A stretch of 64,000 bases of DNA from Hyphomicrobium sp. (GTDB taxonomy: Bacteria; Pseudomonadota; Alphaproteobacteria; Rhizobiales; Hyphomicrobiaceae), in NCBI GenBank assembly GCA_030148425.1, contig JASBTM010000001.1, positions 124,001-188,000 on the forward strand, written 5' to 3'. A program made the translations under genes and the position numbers. Positions 16,488 through 25,495 of the stretch are shown here, in pieces; within the stretch, counting starts at the first letter, position 1, and every line of letters starts with the position of its first letter. The notes under the pieces are model-generated. The model did not search any database. It was given only the letters and a program-made list of their open reading frames with translations, and had not been told where the DNA came from.

Positions 16488-18002
16488 TCAGTTGGCCAGC
16501 CGGTCCGGAAGCTCGATGCGGAAGCGGGCGCCTTTTTCGGTGTCGACGAGCGTTAGCGAGCCGCCGTGGGCCTGGACAAGCTCGGCTGCGATGACAAGGC
16601 CGAGACCGGTGCCCCCTTTCTTCGTCGACCCCTGGAAGGCCTTGAACAGATTTTCGCGCGCCTTTTTGGGAACGCCGGCGCCGTTGTCCATGACATCGAC
16701 AAACACCCGCCGTCCCTCGCGACGGGCTTCGACGCGGACTTCGCCGTCGGTCTTGCCTTCGACGCTTTCGATGGCCTGAACGGCGTTGCGGATGAGATTG
16801 CTGAGCGCGCGGAAGAGATGCTCGTGATCGGCATCGATGAGAAGCGCCGGGTCGACATTCGCGATGAAGGCGACCGCGCCTTCGCGGGGGAGGCCTTGGC
16901 TGTCCGCGACCTCGTCGACAAGCGGCCTCAGCGGCATCAGCTCTCGCCGAGGGGCCGCTTCGGAAACGCCACCGAACTGCAGGGACGAATTGCAGAACTG
17001 AATGGCGCGGTCGAGCGAGGCGATCAGTTTCGGCACGAAGCGCTGCACGGTCGGATCGGGGATGGCGACGAGACGGTCGGAGATGAGCTGGGCGTTGGCC
17101 AGCATGTTGCGGAGATCGTGGTTGATCTTCGATACGGCCATGCCGAGCTGCGCAAGCCGGTTCTTTTGAGCAAGAAGACTCGAGAGCTGCCGCTGCATGC
17201 TCGCAAGCTCTCGTTCGGCGACGCCGATTTCATCACGTCGGCCAGTGTCCGGCATGATGCGGCTTTGATCTTCGGGGTTTTCCGCGAAGTGCAGCATGTT
17301 CGTCGTGATCTGGGTCAGCGGCTTTACGAATAAGCGGCTGAGGGCGAAGTAGACGACGACAGCCGTCAACAGCGACAGGATAATCGACAGCCAGAGGATG
17401 TTCATACCGTAGCGGATCATCGCCGCCTTGAGCGGGTTTTCCGGAATGACGATCTCGATAAGGCTGTCGTTGTCGGGTCCGCTATGGCCGACGACGCGTA
17501 TGGTGCGATTGCTCGACAGAAGCGTGGTCACGGCATCGCGTGCCTGCTCGAACCGCGTCGACAAGCTCTGCCAGAACGAGGTCGGTTCGGGCGGGAGATA
17601 ATAGATGTAGTCGATCGAGAGATCGCCGTCGGGTGGAAATACAAGACGGCGTTCGCCGGCAGAGCGCGATGCGATCGCCTTCACTTGCGCCGTTCTAAGA
17701 AGATCGGCGCGCAAGGCGGAAGGAATTTGTCCGCCCGGAAAGGCGTCGGACGTCAGGGCCGCGAGCTGGGCTGCCGTCAGTCGCTCCTGCAGCCACGTTA
17801 CGCGGTAGCTGGCGATCGACGGCAGAAAGATCAGGGCTTCCGCGATGAGAACGAACACCGCGGTCAGGATGATGAGCTTGGTTGGAAGCCCGCGGCTTTC
17901 CCAGAAGCGCGCAACAGCATGCCACGGCGCCATCATGCGCGAGGTCGTCTTCCTGGCGCCGGTCTCGTTTTTGTCGTTGCCGTTGAAAATCGCGCGCTGC
18001 AC
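16488..18002 (-). CDS. orphan sensor histidine kinase
   Basis: A 504-residue kinase starting at GTG 18002, with GGAG 11 nt upstream. TM1 is at about 40-62, a ~140-residue extracytoplasmic domain follows, TM2 is at about 203-222, then HAMP, a coiled coil, the H box SKINHDLRNMLANAQLI and a HATPase domain (NLIRNAVQAIE, DNGAGVP, GTGLGLVI). The HDLRN form suggests the HisKA group seen in NtrB-like kinases. No response regulator is adjacent, so its partner lies elsewhere. It is 29 nt downstream of the flavoprotein gene on the same strand and is probably cotranscribed with it. Confidence 0.88.
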   Translation of the reverse strand: MQRAIFNGNDKNETGARKTTSRMMAPWHAVARFWESRGLPTKLIILTAVFVLIAEALIFLPSIASYRVTWLQERLTAAQLAALTSDAFPGGQIPSALRADLLRTAQVKAIASRSAGERRLVFPPDGDLSIDYIYYLPPEPTSFWQSLSTRFEQARDAVTTLLSSNRTIRVVGHSGPDNDSLIEIVIPENPLKAAMIRYGMNILWLSIILSLLTAVVVYFALSRLFVKPLTQITTNMLHFAENPEDQSRIMPDTGRRDEIGVAERELASMQRQLSSLLAQKNRLAQLGMAVSKINHDLRNMLANAQLISDRLVAIPDPTVQRFVPKLIASLDRAIQFCNSSLQFGGVSEAAPRRELMPLRPLVDEVADSQGLPREGAVAFIANVDPALLIDADHEHLFRALSNLIRNAVQAIESVEGKTDGEVRVEARREGRRVFVDVMDNGAGVPKKARENLFKAFQGSTKKGGTGLGLVIAAELVQAHGGSLTLVDTEKGARFRIELPDRLAN

Positions 18003-18031
18003 TGGATCGAGCTTCTCCTACGCGGAGATCA

Positions 18032-19498
18032 TTAACCGAGCTTCGCCAGCAAGGCGATCACTTTGCGCAAAAAGGGGTTACTCGGAAGTGTTGCAAAGTA
18101 ACGGATGGCCGCCCGTTTGTTGATTTCGGAAAATGTGGGGTAGGGCGATATCCATTGGGTCATCGCCTTGATGTTCAGGTTCTCTGAGATGGCCAGAGAC
18201 CACATCTGAATGAGTTCGCCCGCTTCGGCGCCGACGATGCCCGCGCCCACGATCTGGCCGCGTTTAGTCGTGATGACTTTGATGTGGCCTTCGGTCTTGT
18301 GCTCGATCTGGGCCCGGTCATTTTCATGATAGGGCCAGCGCAGGACATTGACGCGGCCGTGCTTCTCGCGCGCCTCCGTTTCGCTAAGGCCGACGGTTGC
18401 CAGCGCAGGTTCGGTGAACATCACGCGCGGGGCGGTTCGTCCCATTGTTTTTGCCGAGCTGCGAAACAACGAGCGGCGCAGGACCACGTCGGCGTGCTCG
18501 CCCGCGATGTGCGCGTATCGGAGGCCGCCCGCAGCATCGCCAATGGCGAAGACGCGCTTGTTGGTCGTCCGCAGTCCTTCGTTAACTCTGACGGCGGTAC
18601 CCGTCATCTTGACGCCGGCGGCATCGAGGCCGAGGTCAGCGATGTTGGCTTTGCGTCCGGCGGCAACGAGCACCGCGTCGCTTTCGATGGTTTCCGTTTG
18701 CTCGCTGCCAGCGATTTCCAATTCGACCAGGATTTTTCCGACGGTTCCTGAGACGCGCTTGATGCGGGAGGCTTCGCGGATGTCGATGCCTTCGGAAGAA
18801 AGCCGCCCGAGCAGAATAACGGCGAGCTCCGCATCTTCATCGGCAAGAGGATGGGCCTGATCGATCACCGTGACGCGCGATCCGAGCCTGCGATGGGCCT
18901 GTGCAAGCTCGAGGCCCGTCGTACCGGCGCCGATGACGATCAGATGCGGTATCGGGCTCTTGTTATCGAAGATCGTCTCGTTGGTGAAATAGGGCACGTC
19001 GGCGAGGCCGGGGATCGGCGGGATGATGGGCGTGGAGCCGGTCGCGATGACGAAGCGGCGCGCCTTGATACGGTGATCGCCAGCAGCGACGGTCGTCGGA
19101 TTCAAAAATTTCGCAGCGGCTGAGATGACGCGAATTCCCATGCCGCCAAAGCGTTCGACTGTGACGTTCGGGCTGATCTCGGCAATGACGCCTGCGACGT
19201 ATCTATTGACGGCGACGGGGTCGATTTGCGGTTCGGGGACGCGAATTCCGAACAGTGAAGCGGTGCGCACGGCGTGTGCCCGATTGGCGGCCGCAAGCAG
19301 GGCGTTCGACGGGACGCTGCCGTAATTCAGACCGTCGCCGCCCATCTTGTGCTTTTCGATGAGAACGACGCGCTGTCCAAAGGCTGCGGCTGTCGTCGCG
19401 AGGGCGATGCCGCCCGCTCCCGCACCGATGATGCAGAAATCGGTCTCGATGGTTTGCGATGCGGGTGCGTTGTCGACCATATCCTTAGGCATGAACAC
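18032..19498 (-). CDS. dihydrolipoamide dehydrogenase-like flavoprotein lacking the redox-active cysteines
   Basis: A 488-residue class-I pyridine nucleotide-disulfide oxidoreductase by fold: FAD motif IIGAGAGGIALA (about 24-35), NAD(P) motif IVIGAGTTGLELA, second FAD motif RVFAIGDAAGG and a dimerisation domain. In relatives the active site reads GGDCLNYGCVPSKALL; here it is GGDGLNYGSVPSNALL, so both Cys and the following Lys are changed. The C-terminal HPYPT-like motif reads SPYPTFSE. It cannot do the usual dithiol chemistry and may be a flavin reductase or quinone reductase. The start is uncertain: in-frame ATGs lie 2 and 6 codons inside. Confidence 0.85.
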   Translation of the reverse strand: MFMPKDMVDNAPASQTIETDFCIIGAGAGGIALATTAAAFGQRVVLIEKHKMGGDGLNYGSVPSNALLAAANRAHAVRTASLFGIRVPEPQIDPVAVNRYVAGVIAEISPNVTVERFGGMGIRVISAAAKFLNPTTVAAGDHRIKARRFVIATGSTPIIPPIPGLADVPYFTNETIFDNKSPIPHLIVIGAGTTGLELAQAHRRLGSRVTVIDQAHPLADEDAELAVILLGRLSSEGIDIREASRIKRVSGTVGKILVELEIAGSEQTETIESDAVLVAAGRKANIADLGLDAAGVKMTGTAVRVNEGLRTTNKRVFAIGDAAGGLRYAHIAGEHADVVLRRSLFRSSAKTMGRTAPRVMFTEPALATVGLSETEAREKHGRVNVLRWPYHENDRAQIEHKTEGHIKVITTKRGQIVGAGIVGAEAGELIQMWSLAISENLNIKAMTQWISPYPTFSEINKRAAIRYFATLPSNPFLRKVIALLAKLG

Positions 19499-19630
19499 AT
19501 CCAGAAATCGCGAGCCAGGGTATCTACCTTAATACGCCGCTTCGATTTTTTATGCCGAGGTTCAGATGCTATCCCCTGCCGTGAATGCGTCTGGACGCTG
19601 TTCTTGCGGTGCAGGCGCGCTTCGGGCTCG

Positions 19631-19659
19631 TTGACTTGGCCTCAAGGCCCCACTATAAG
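19631..19659 (+). promoter_or_regulatory. sigma-70-type promoter for rpmH-rnpA
   Basis: TTGACT (19631-19636) and TATAAG (19654-19659) are separated by exactly 17 bp. The predicted transcription start near 19666 would give a ~135-nt leader before rpmH. This is the best-matching housekeeping promoter I could see in the window. Confidence 0.65.
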
Positions 19660-19800
19660 GGCCGGAATTCCGGAGACATGTGCAATCGGCTGGGGTTTTC
19701 GCCCAGGCGATGTGTATTTGTTAAGCGTCGGAAAAGTAATAGCAATTTCGCCGTGCGGTCTTTCCAACCCCGGCCATGAGAGACTTGGACGGAGAATTCC

Positions 19801-19935
19801 GTGAAGCGCACATATCAACCGAGCCGCCTTGTTCGCAAGCGCCGCCACGGATTTCGCAAACGCATGCTGACCGCTGGCGGTCAGAAGGTTCTCGCACGCC
19901 GTCGCGCGAAGGGCCGTAAGCGTCTTTCGGCCTAG
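19801..19935 (+). CDS. rpmH: 50S ribosomal protein L34
   Basis: The 44-residue product ([22 protein letters not shown]..., ending AKGRKRLSA) is unmistakable L34. It starts at GTG with GGAG 7 nt upstream and is too short for the ORF track. It is followed by rnpA in the same reading frame, the classic bacterial arrangement. It is part of the large ribosomal subunit. The open frame of rnpA extends back to this gene's TAG stop. Confidence 0.97.
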   Translation: MKRTYQPSRLVRKRRHGFRKRMLTAGGQKVLARRRAKGRKRLSA

Positions 19936-19989
19936 TCGGGGTCGCGTTTAGGCCCCGCTGTCCGCTGTCTGCGGCCCCTGGAGGCTGTC

Positions 19990-20382
19990 ATTCCTATCCT
20001 GCCAACGCTCAAGGCGCGTTCTGAATTCCTCGCTGTCCGCGGCGGGCGGCGTCAATCCACGCCGGCATTTCTCATTGAAATGCGCGAACGGCCCGCGGCC
20101 GCGACACGTCGCGGCGTGCGTGAGGACGGGCCGCGCTTCGGCTTTACGATCACCAAGAAAATCGGAAATGCCGTTACGCGGAACCGTATCCGCAGACGGC
20201 TCAAGGCCGCTTTTGCGGCCGAAACCAAAGCGAAGTCGCTCGGCGCCTGCGATTACGTTATCGTGGCGCGACACGCCGCTCTTGACCGTCCCTTCGAATT
20301 GCTGCTTCGCGACGTGGACAAGGCCATCGTCGCCTTACATGCCGTTAAAGTGGCTCGCGCCGACAAAAAAGGGTCAGCGTGA
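19990..20382 (+). CDS. rnpA: ribonuclease P protein component, no canonical start codon
   Basis: RnpA is the protein cofactor of RNase P, which trims tRNA 5' ends. The track starts at ATG 20080, but the frame is open upstream and encodes the conserved N-terminal strand (LPTLKARSEFLAVRGGRR). The RNP signature RFGFTITKKIGNAVTRNRIRRRLK follows. Between the rpmH stop (19935) and 20080 there is no in-frame ATG, GTG or TTG. GGAGG at 19980-19984 lies 5 nt before ATT 19990, my preferred start (130 aa); ATC 19996 and CTG 19999 are alternatives. The frame is the same as rpmH, separated only by its TAG. Confidence 0.9.
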   Translation: MPILPTLKARSEFLAVRGGRRQSTPAFLIEMRERPAAATRRGVREDGPRFGFTITKKIGNAVTRNRIRRRLKAAFAAETKAKSLGACDYVIVARHAALDRPFELLLRDVDKAIVALHAVKVARADKKGSA

Positions 20383-20473
20383 CTGGGTGTCCCCTTCCTT
20401 TTATGACCAGTTTCCGCCATCGCTTCCGGGCCAAAATCGGCCCCTAGAAGCCCGGCTCTGACCCGAGGATTTG

Positions 20474-22369
20474 ATGAGTTCTCCTAGCGATCCAAAAGAC
20501 CAGACCAACCTGATCATCGCAGTGGTGCTGTCGTTCCTTGTGTTGATGGGCTGGCAGTACTTTTTCGCGGCTCCGCAGATCAAGCACGAGCAAGCGCGCC
20601 AAGAGTTCAATAAGCAGCTCGACGCGCAGAACGCCGGCAAAGCGACGTCGGAAAATCCGCCGAACGTCTCGAACGGTCCCGTTGCGCCATCGTCATCGTC
20701 GTCGAACGTTCCTGTCAGCGGCCAGCAGTCCGCTTCCGCGCCGGCAATGTCGCGCGAGGATATTCTGAAGTCCACGCCGCGCGTGACGATCGATACGCCG
20801 TCGCTCGAAGGTTCGATCGATCTCAAGAGCGGTCGCATCGACGATCTCATCTTGAAGAAGTATCGTGAGACCGTCGATCCCACGAGCCCGATGGTCACGC
20901 TGCTGTCGCCTGCTGGTTCGTTCGATCCCTATTTTGCCGAGTTCGGCTGGGTTCCGCAGGTCGGCTCGTCGATCAAGGTGCCGGACCGCGACGCTCTATG
21001 GAAAATCGAAGGCGGCACGAAGCTGACCGCCGACACTCCCATTAGCCTTGTCTGGGACAACGGCCAGGGCGTCATCTTCCATCGCACGGTCTCGGTCGAT
21101 CAGGACTATATGTTCAAGATCGTCGATGAGGTAGAAAACAAGACCAACGCCGAGATCACGCTGTTGCCTTACGCGCGCGTTCATCGCAGCGGGCATCCGC
21201 CGTCGCAGATCTACACGGTTCTGCATGAGGGCCTCGTCGGCATCTCCGGCGATCACGGTCTGATCGAAGACACCTATGCCAGCGCGCTCAAGGAGAGCGT
21301 GCCGAGGACGTTCGAAAATGTCGTCGGCGGCTGGCTCGGCATTACCGACAAATACTGGGCGACGTCCCTCGTTCCGGATCAGACGGCGCCTTACCGCGCG
21401 ACCTATTCGGCGTTGCCCGCGCGCGACCCCTCGGGCCGGGATGCCTTCCAGACGGATTATCTCCGTGGCGCTTTGGCTATTGCGCCGGGAATGCGCAAGG
21501 GCGTGGAAGGGCATCTTTTCGCTGGCGCCAAGCAAGCGTCTTTGATCGACGGCTATGAGAAAGCGCTCAACATTCTGCGCTTCGACCGCATGATCGATTG
21601 GGGATGGTTTTACTTCATCACGCGGCCACTGTTCCGTCTGATGGAGTTCATCAACGGCATCGTTCACAACTTCGGCCTTACCATTCTCGTTCTGACCGTG
21701 ATCGTGAAGGCGGCGTTCTATCCGCTCGCGAACAAGCAGTACGAGAGCATGGCGCGCATGAAGAAGATGCAGCCGGAGATGCAGCGGATCAAAGAGCAGT
21801 TCAAGGACGATCCGCAGAGGCAGCAGAAAGAGATCTTCGAGCTTTACCGCAAGGAAAAGATCAATCCGTTGGCGGGCTGTTGGCCGATCCTGTTGCAGAT
21901 TCCCGTGTTCTTCGCGCTCTATAAGGTGCTGTTCGTCACCATCGACATGCGCCACGCGCCGTTCTTCGGCTGGATCCACGACCTTTCGGCTCCGGATCCG
22001 ACGACGGTCTTCAATCTGTTCGGTCTGCTTCCTTTCGATGCTCCGACCTTCCTGCATCTCGGCGCTTGGCCGTTGATCATGGGCCTCACGATGTGGGTTC
22101 AGATGCAACTCAACCCGCCGCAGCCGGACCCGATCCAGCAGCAGATCTTCCAGTGGATGCCGGTGATGTTCACCTTCCTGCTGGCGAGCTTCCCCGCGGG
22201 TCTCGTGATCTACTGGGCCTGGAGCAATACGCTGTCGATCGCGCAGCAGCTCTGGATCAACAAGAAGAATGGCGCCGAGATTCACCTCTTCGGAAATATC
22301 AGGCGCGCCTTCGCTCCGCTCTTACGAATGCTTGGGATACGGGGCGATGGACCAAGCTCCAGCAAATGA
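20474..22369 (+). CDS. yidC: membrane protein insertase YidC
   Basis: A 631-residue insertase. TM1 is near the N-terminus (IIAVVLSFLVLMGWQYFF), followed by a Pro/Ser-rich linker, the large periplasmic P1 beta domain (about 80-350) and the conserved five-helix core (GWFYFITRPLFRLMEFING, MQRIKEQFKDDPQRQQKE in the cytoplasmic coiled loop, CWPILLQIPVFFALYKVL). ATG 20474 is used; the track adds a TTG codon. It follows rnpA by 91 nt; the yidD gene often found between them is absent. It inserts and folds inner-membrane proteins with or without SecYEG. Confidence 0.96.
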   Translation: MSSPSDPKDQTNLIIAVVLSFLVLMGWQYFFAAPQIKHEQARQEFNKQLDAQNAGKATSENPPNVSNGPVAPSSSSSNVPVSGQQSASAPAMSREDILKSTPRVTIDTPSLEGSIDLKSGRIDDLILKKYRETVDPTSPMVTLLSPAGSFDPYFAEFGWVPQVGSSIKVPDRDALWKIEGGTKLTADTPISLVWDNGQGVIFHRTVSVDQDYMFKIVDEVENKTNAEITLLPYARVHRSGHPPSQIYTVLHEGLVGISGDHGLIEDTYASALKESVPRTFENVVGGWLGITDKYWATSLVPDQTAPYRATYSALPARDPSGRDAFQTDYLRGALAIAPGMRKGVEGHLFAGAKQASLIDGYEKALNILRFDRMIDWGWFYFITRPLFRLMEFINGIVHNFGLTILVLTVIVKAAFYPLANKQYESMARMKKMQPEMQRIKEQFKDDPQRQQKEIFELYRKEKINPLAGCWPILLQIPVFFALYKVLFVTIDMRHAPFFGWIHDLSAPDPTTVFNLFGLLPFDAPTFLHLGAWPLIMGLTMWVQMQLNPPQPDPIQQQIFQWMPVMFTFLLASFPAGLVIYWAWSNTLSIAQQLWINKKNGAEIHLFGNIRRAFAPLLRMLGIRGDGPSSSK

Positions 22370-22376
22370 TTCTTTT

Positions 22377-22409
22377 CGAAGGCCTGGGCCAATCCCAGGC
22401 CTTCGTGTT
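22377..22409 (+). terminator. hairpin after yidC
   Basis: CGAAGGCCTGGG-CCAAT-CCCAGGCCTTCG is a perfect 12-bp stem with a 5-nt loop, followed by TGTTT. It ends 12 nt before engB, so it may attenuate rather than fully stop transcription into engB. Confidence 0.7.
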
Positions 22410-22420
22410 TGGATGCCTGC

Positions 22421-23077
22421 ATGACCGACGCTCAGACCCTATCGGCAGACGAAATTGAGAACGGCCGGCTTCTTTTTACGCGCGCCTGGACGTTTTCGCG
22501 GGGCACGCCCGATCTCGATCACCTGCCGCCTGACGACAGACCCGAGATCGCGTTCGCGGGAAGATCGAACGTCGGCAAGTCGAGCGTCATCAATGCGCTC
22601 GTCGGCCAGCTTCGGCTCGCGCGCGCGTCGAACACGCCGGGGCGCACTCAGGAGCTCAACTTTTTCACGGAGCCCAACAGCGAACTCTATCTTGTCGACA
22701 TGCCAGGTTATGGCTTTGCGGAAGCGCCGAAAGAAAAAGTTGCGGCGTGGAACAAAGTACTTCGCGCCTATCTCGCCGGACGGCGAACGCTTTTGCGGGT
22801 CTTTCTTCTCATCGACGCGCGCCATGGTTTGAAGCCGGTCGATGATGAGATCATGGCGCTGCTCGATGGTGCTGCCGTTTCCTATCAGGTCGTGCTGACG
22901 AAGGCCGACAAGATCAAAGAGACCGATCTCGTAAAGGTTTCCGAGGCGACGCAGAAGGCGCTCGCGAAACATCCGGCGGCGTTTCCGCAGATCCTTATGA
23001 CGTCATCGGAAAAAGCGTTTGGCTTCGAAGAGCTTCGCGGAACGATCGCGCAGCTCCTCGAGGCGCACGGCAGCTGA
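22421..23077 (+). CDS. engB: ribosome biogenesis GTPase YihA/YsxC/EngB
   Basis: A 218-residue GTPase with G1 [10 protein letters not shown]2/G3 [12 protein letters not shown] and DMPGYGFA, and G4 TKADKIK. It acts in late assembly of the large ribosomal subunit. I start at ATG 22421 ([21 protein letters not shown]); the track's start at 22409 is a TTG inside the terminator region. It is convergent with the next gene, with only a 3-nt gap. Placement after yidC is common in Hyphomicrobiales. Confidence 0.95.
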   Translation: MTDAQTLSADEIENGRLLFTRAWTFSRGTPDLDHLPPDDRPEIAFAGRSNVGKSSVINALVGQLRLARASNTPGRTQELNFFTEPNSELYLVDMPGYGFAEAPKEKVAAWNKVLRAYLAGRRTLLRVFLLIDARHGLKPVDDEIMALLDGAAVSYQVVLTKADKIKETDLVKVSEATQKALAKHPAAFPQILMTSSEKAFGFEELRGTIAQLLEAHGS

Positions 23078-23080
23078 GGA

Positions 23081-25210
23081 TCAGTGGCCGAACTTTTTCA
23101 GTAACGCAGTGCCGATCGTCATGCCCGTTTCGCCGAACGTTGCGAGCGCGCCGCCGATGACGGCCGCGATCGTCCAGCCGACGACCCGAGCCAGAGCCCG
23201 GCCGATGTTGGCGCGAACTTTCACCTCGACGATCTGATCGGGCAGCGCGGTTTCGGCCGCGACGCCGTCCGTGCCGACCGTCCGAGCCGAGACGATGATT
23301 TGCAGGTCCGACCAGCCGCGATATTGCGGCGTGATCAGGAAGCGCCAGCTGGCGAAATCATCGCTCGAATAGCCCAGATTGCCTTCGATCCACTGCGTCT
23401 CGGGCGAGGCCGATTCGATGAAAAAGCCGCCGTCGGGCGCCCGCAGACGCACCGACATTGCCCTCGTCACGGCGACGGAATGTTGCCAAACTTGGCCGCC
23501 GCCATCGAGATTGTCCGTCAGCGCCTTGATGGAGGCCTTCGCGATGCGCACCTCGGCGCGGACGGTTTTGCCGACACGCATCGCCCGCGGGATGTTTTCT
23601 GCGAGTTGGCCGGTTTCAACAGGCGCGCCCTTGCTGCGCTTTGCTACGCGCCGGGGCTGCGCTGCGGGTTGCTGCGGTGCTGGCGCGCTAGCCGGCGGCT
23701 GTCCCGGGCGGAATGCCGTGTCTTGGCCGGGGTTCGGCCGCGGGCCAGGAACACCTGTCGGCGCGCCGACGGGTGCATGAGGGCCTGCCATCGGGCCGCC
23801 ATGAGAGAGACTCGGGCCGGGGGCACCAAATTGCGGCGAAGCGCCCTGCTGCGGGGGCATCGCGCCTGGGCTTGCGGGGCGCGGTCCGGGCATGCGCGGC
23901 CCACCAAGTCCCGGCGCTGGGGGAATAGGCGGCGGCTGGACGCGCGACGGCTGCGGCCTTGGCGGCAGGTCGAACATCTCCCGCGGTGGGGCGGGGGCGG
24001 CGCCGGGCGGCGGACCTGCCGTTCCTGGCTGGGTCACCGGCGGAATTCCCTGAGACGGAAACGGCAGAGGGAAGGCCGGACCTTCCTGTCTTGGTCCAGT
24101 GGTTTCGGACTGCGGGTGTGAAGGGCGGGCCGGAAGCGGCAGCGACGGCTCGGACGGGAACGATGCAGGGTTCGTGGCGGGTGGGCCTTGGCCTGAGCCG
24201 GGACCCTGCGTGCCGAACGAAGGTTCCGGGCGCTGGGCATTAGGATCGTGGGATGCCGAGAATCGCGGCTCCGGCGCTGTCGCGGGGGCCGGAGTCGGCA
24301 TCTGCGGTGCTGGTGCGGGTCCGGGGGCAGGCCCAGCGGCAGGACGGGATGGCCACGACTCGGTACGGGGTGGCTCCGTCTTCGGCACGCCAAACGGCGA
24401 TTGTTCGGAAACGGTCCCGATGTCGAAGGAATGCGGCGCGGGTGGGCCGATAGGACCGCTGTCGAAGTTCGGCTCGAATGGTTGCGACGGCACGATGTCC
24501 GGGAGCGGAGCTGTCGCCTCGGCAGGCATATCGAGCGACGGGCCTCGGGAAAGAGGCGGTTCGAAAGGTGGTTCGTTCTGGGCGGGCTCTTCCGAAACCG
24601 GATGCGGTGCCGGAGGAACTGGTCGCGGCAGATCCTTCATGATTTCGCGCAGCGATGGGGCGGAGCGCGATTGCACGCGCTCGCGGGCGCGTGCCAAAAC
24701 ATCGTCGGCGACCGGCGGCTGAGCGGCCGGGGGCGGCGTGGGTTCACGTGGCGGCTGAAGAGCGGACTGCAACGCGCGAATGGCATTTTCGAATGTGAGG
24801 CCGTGCGCTTCGAGGATTTCGGCGGCTACGCTTCGCGCGTCGCCGACGATTGCGGCGAGCACAATGGCGCCGTTGATATCGCGGCGGCGGCTGCCTCGCG
24901 AGGCGGCGGCTGCCGCTTCGAGGATGCGCCGCACCTCCGTGGAGACACCAAGGGAATCTTGCGGCACGCCATGCTGCTCAGCGTTTTGCAGAACGCGGGA
25001 GATGACGTCGCCCTTGATCCGCTCGCTGCTGATATGGCTCGCGTCGAGCACCGCAAGAGCGTCCGGGTCGTCACACAGGGCTGCGAGCAAATGCTCAAGC
25101 GAAACCTCCGGCGCGCCCGTGCCTCCGGCGAATTCAGCGCCACGAGCCAATGTCGCCGCTAGCTCCGGCGACATCGGGATCTGCGCAATATCTGTTGCCG
25201 TCACGCCCAC
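23081..25210 (-). CDS. membrane-anchored Clp_N-domain protein with a long proline-rich linker
   Basis: About 709 residues from GTG 25210 (GGGAG 5 nt upstream; GTG 25204 is an alternative; the track's start at 25282 looks too early). Residues 1-150 are a Clp N-terminal double repeat (VSLEHLLAALCDDPDALAVL ... GVSTEVRRILEAAAAASRG...DINGAIVLAAIVG), the adaptor-binding domain of ClpA/ClpB/ClpC. A ~390-residue Pro/Gly/Ala-rich, low-complexity region follows, then a ~120-residue beta-rich domain (VGKTVRAEVRIAKASIKAL ... TPQYRGWSDLQIIVSAR) and a C-terminal hydrophobic helix. There is no AAA+ ATPase. It could tether Clp substrates or adaptors at the membrane. It is convergent with engB. Confidence 0.75.
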   Translation of the reverse strand: MGVTATDIAQIPMSPELAATLARGAEFAGGTGAPEVSLEHLLAALCDDPDALAVLDASHISSERIKGDVISRVLQNAEQHGVPQDSLGVSTEVRRILEAAAAASRGSRRRDINGAIVLAAIVGDARSVAAEILEAHGLTFENAIRALQSALQPPREPTPPPAAQPPVADDVLARARERVQSRSAPSLREIMKDLPRPVPPAPHPVSEEPAQNEPPFEPPLSRGPSLDMPAEATAPLPDIVPSQPFEPNFDSGPIGPPAPHSFDIGTVSEQSPFGVPKTEPPRTESWPSRPAAGPAPGPAPAPQMPTPAPATAPEPRFSASHDPNAQRPEPSFGTQGPGSGQGPPATNPASFPSEPSLPLPARPSHPQSETTGPRQEGPAFPLPFPSQGIPPVTQPGTAGPPPGAAPAPPREMFDLPPRPQPSRVQPPPIPPAPGLGGPRMPGPRPASPGAMPPQQGASPQFGAPGPSLSHGGPMAGPHAPVGAPTGVPGPRPNPGQDTAFRPGQPPASAPAPQQPAAQPRRVAKRSKGAPVETGQLAENIPRAMRVGKTVRAEVRIAKASIKALTDNLDGGGQVWQHSVAVTRAMSVRLRAPDGGFFIESASPETQWIEGNLGYSSDDFASWRFLITPQYRGWSDLQIIVSARTVGTDGVAAETALPDQIVEVKVRANIGRALARVVGWTIAAVIGGALATFGETGMTIGTALLKKFGH

Positions 25211-25495
25211 AACATCTCCCGAAACGAAGGCCAAGACGGGCAAGACTGGCCGAGACTCATTGCGATAACGTGTCCAAAACACATGCCAATGGCAAGGTTA
25301 TAGCAATGACACGGCGGTTGGCAGGCTGGGAATGTCCTTCGTCCCCAGAAGGGCTCATTTGCCTGCGTCAGGACCGCCCGCCGGGCACCGTGCTGGTTAA
25401 ATCCGTTGAGGCCGTCCGCCGAGAGGTTATAAGACCGCGACGAGGCGTCCGGCTCCCCGCCGGCGCGGAGCATTTTTTGATATAGGGGCAGCTTC

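Noticed and set aside
20996-22285. 429-aa reverse-strand ORF opposite yidC
   Set aside because: Antisense shadow; composition dominated by Arg, His, Glu and Gln.
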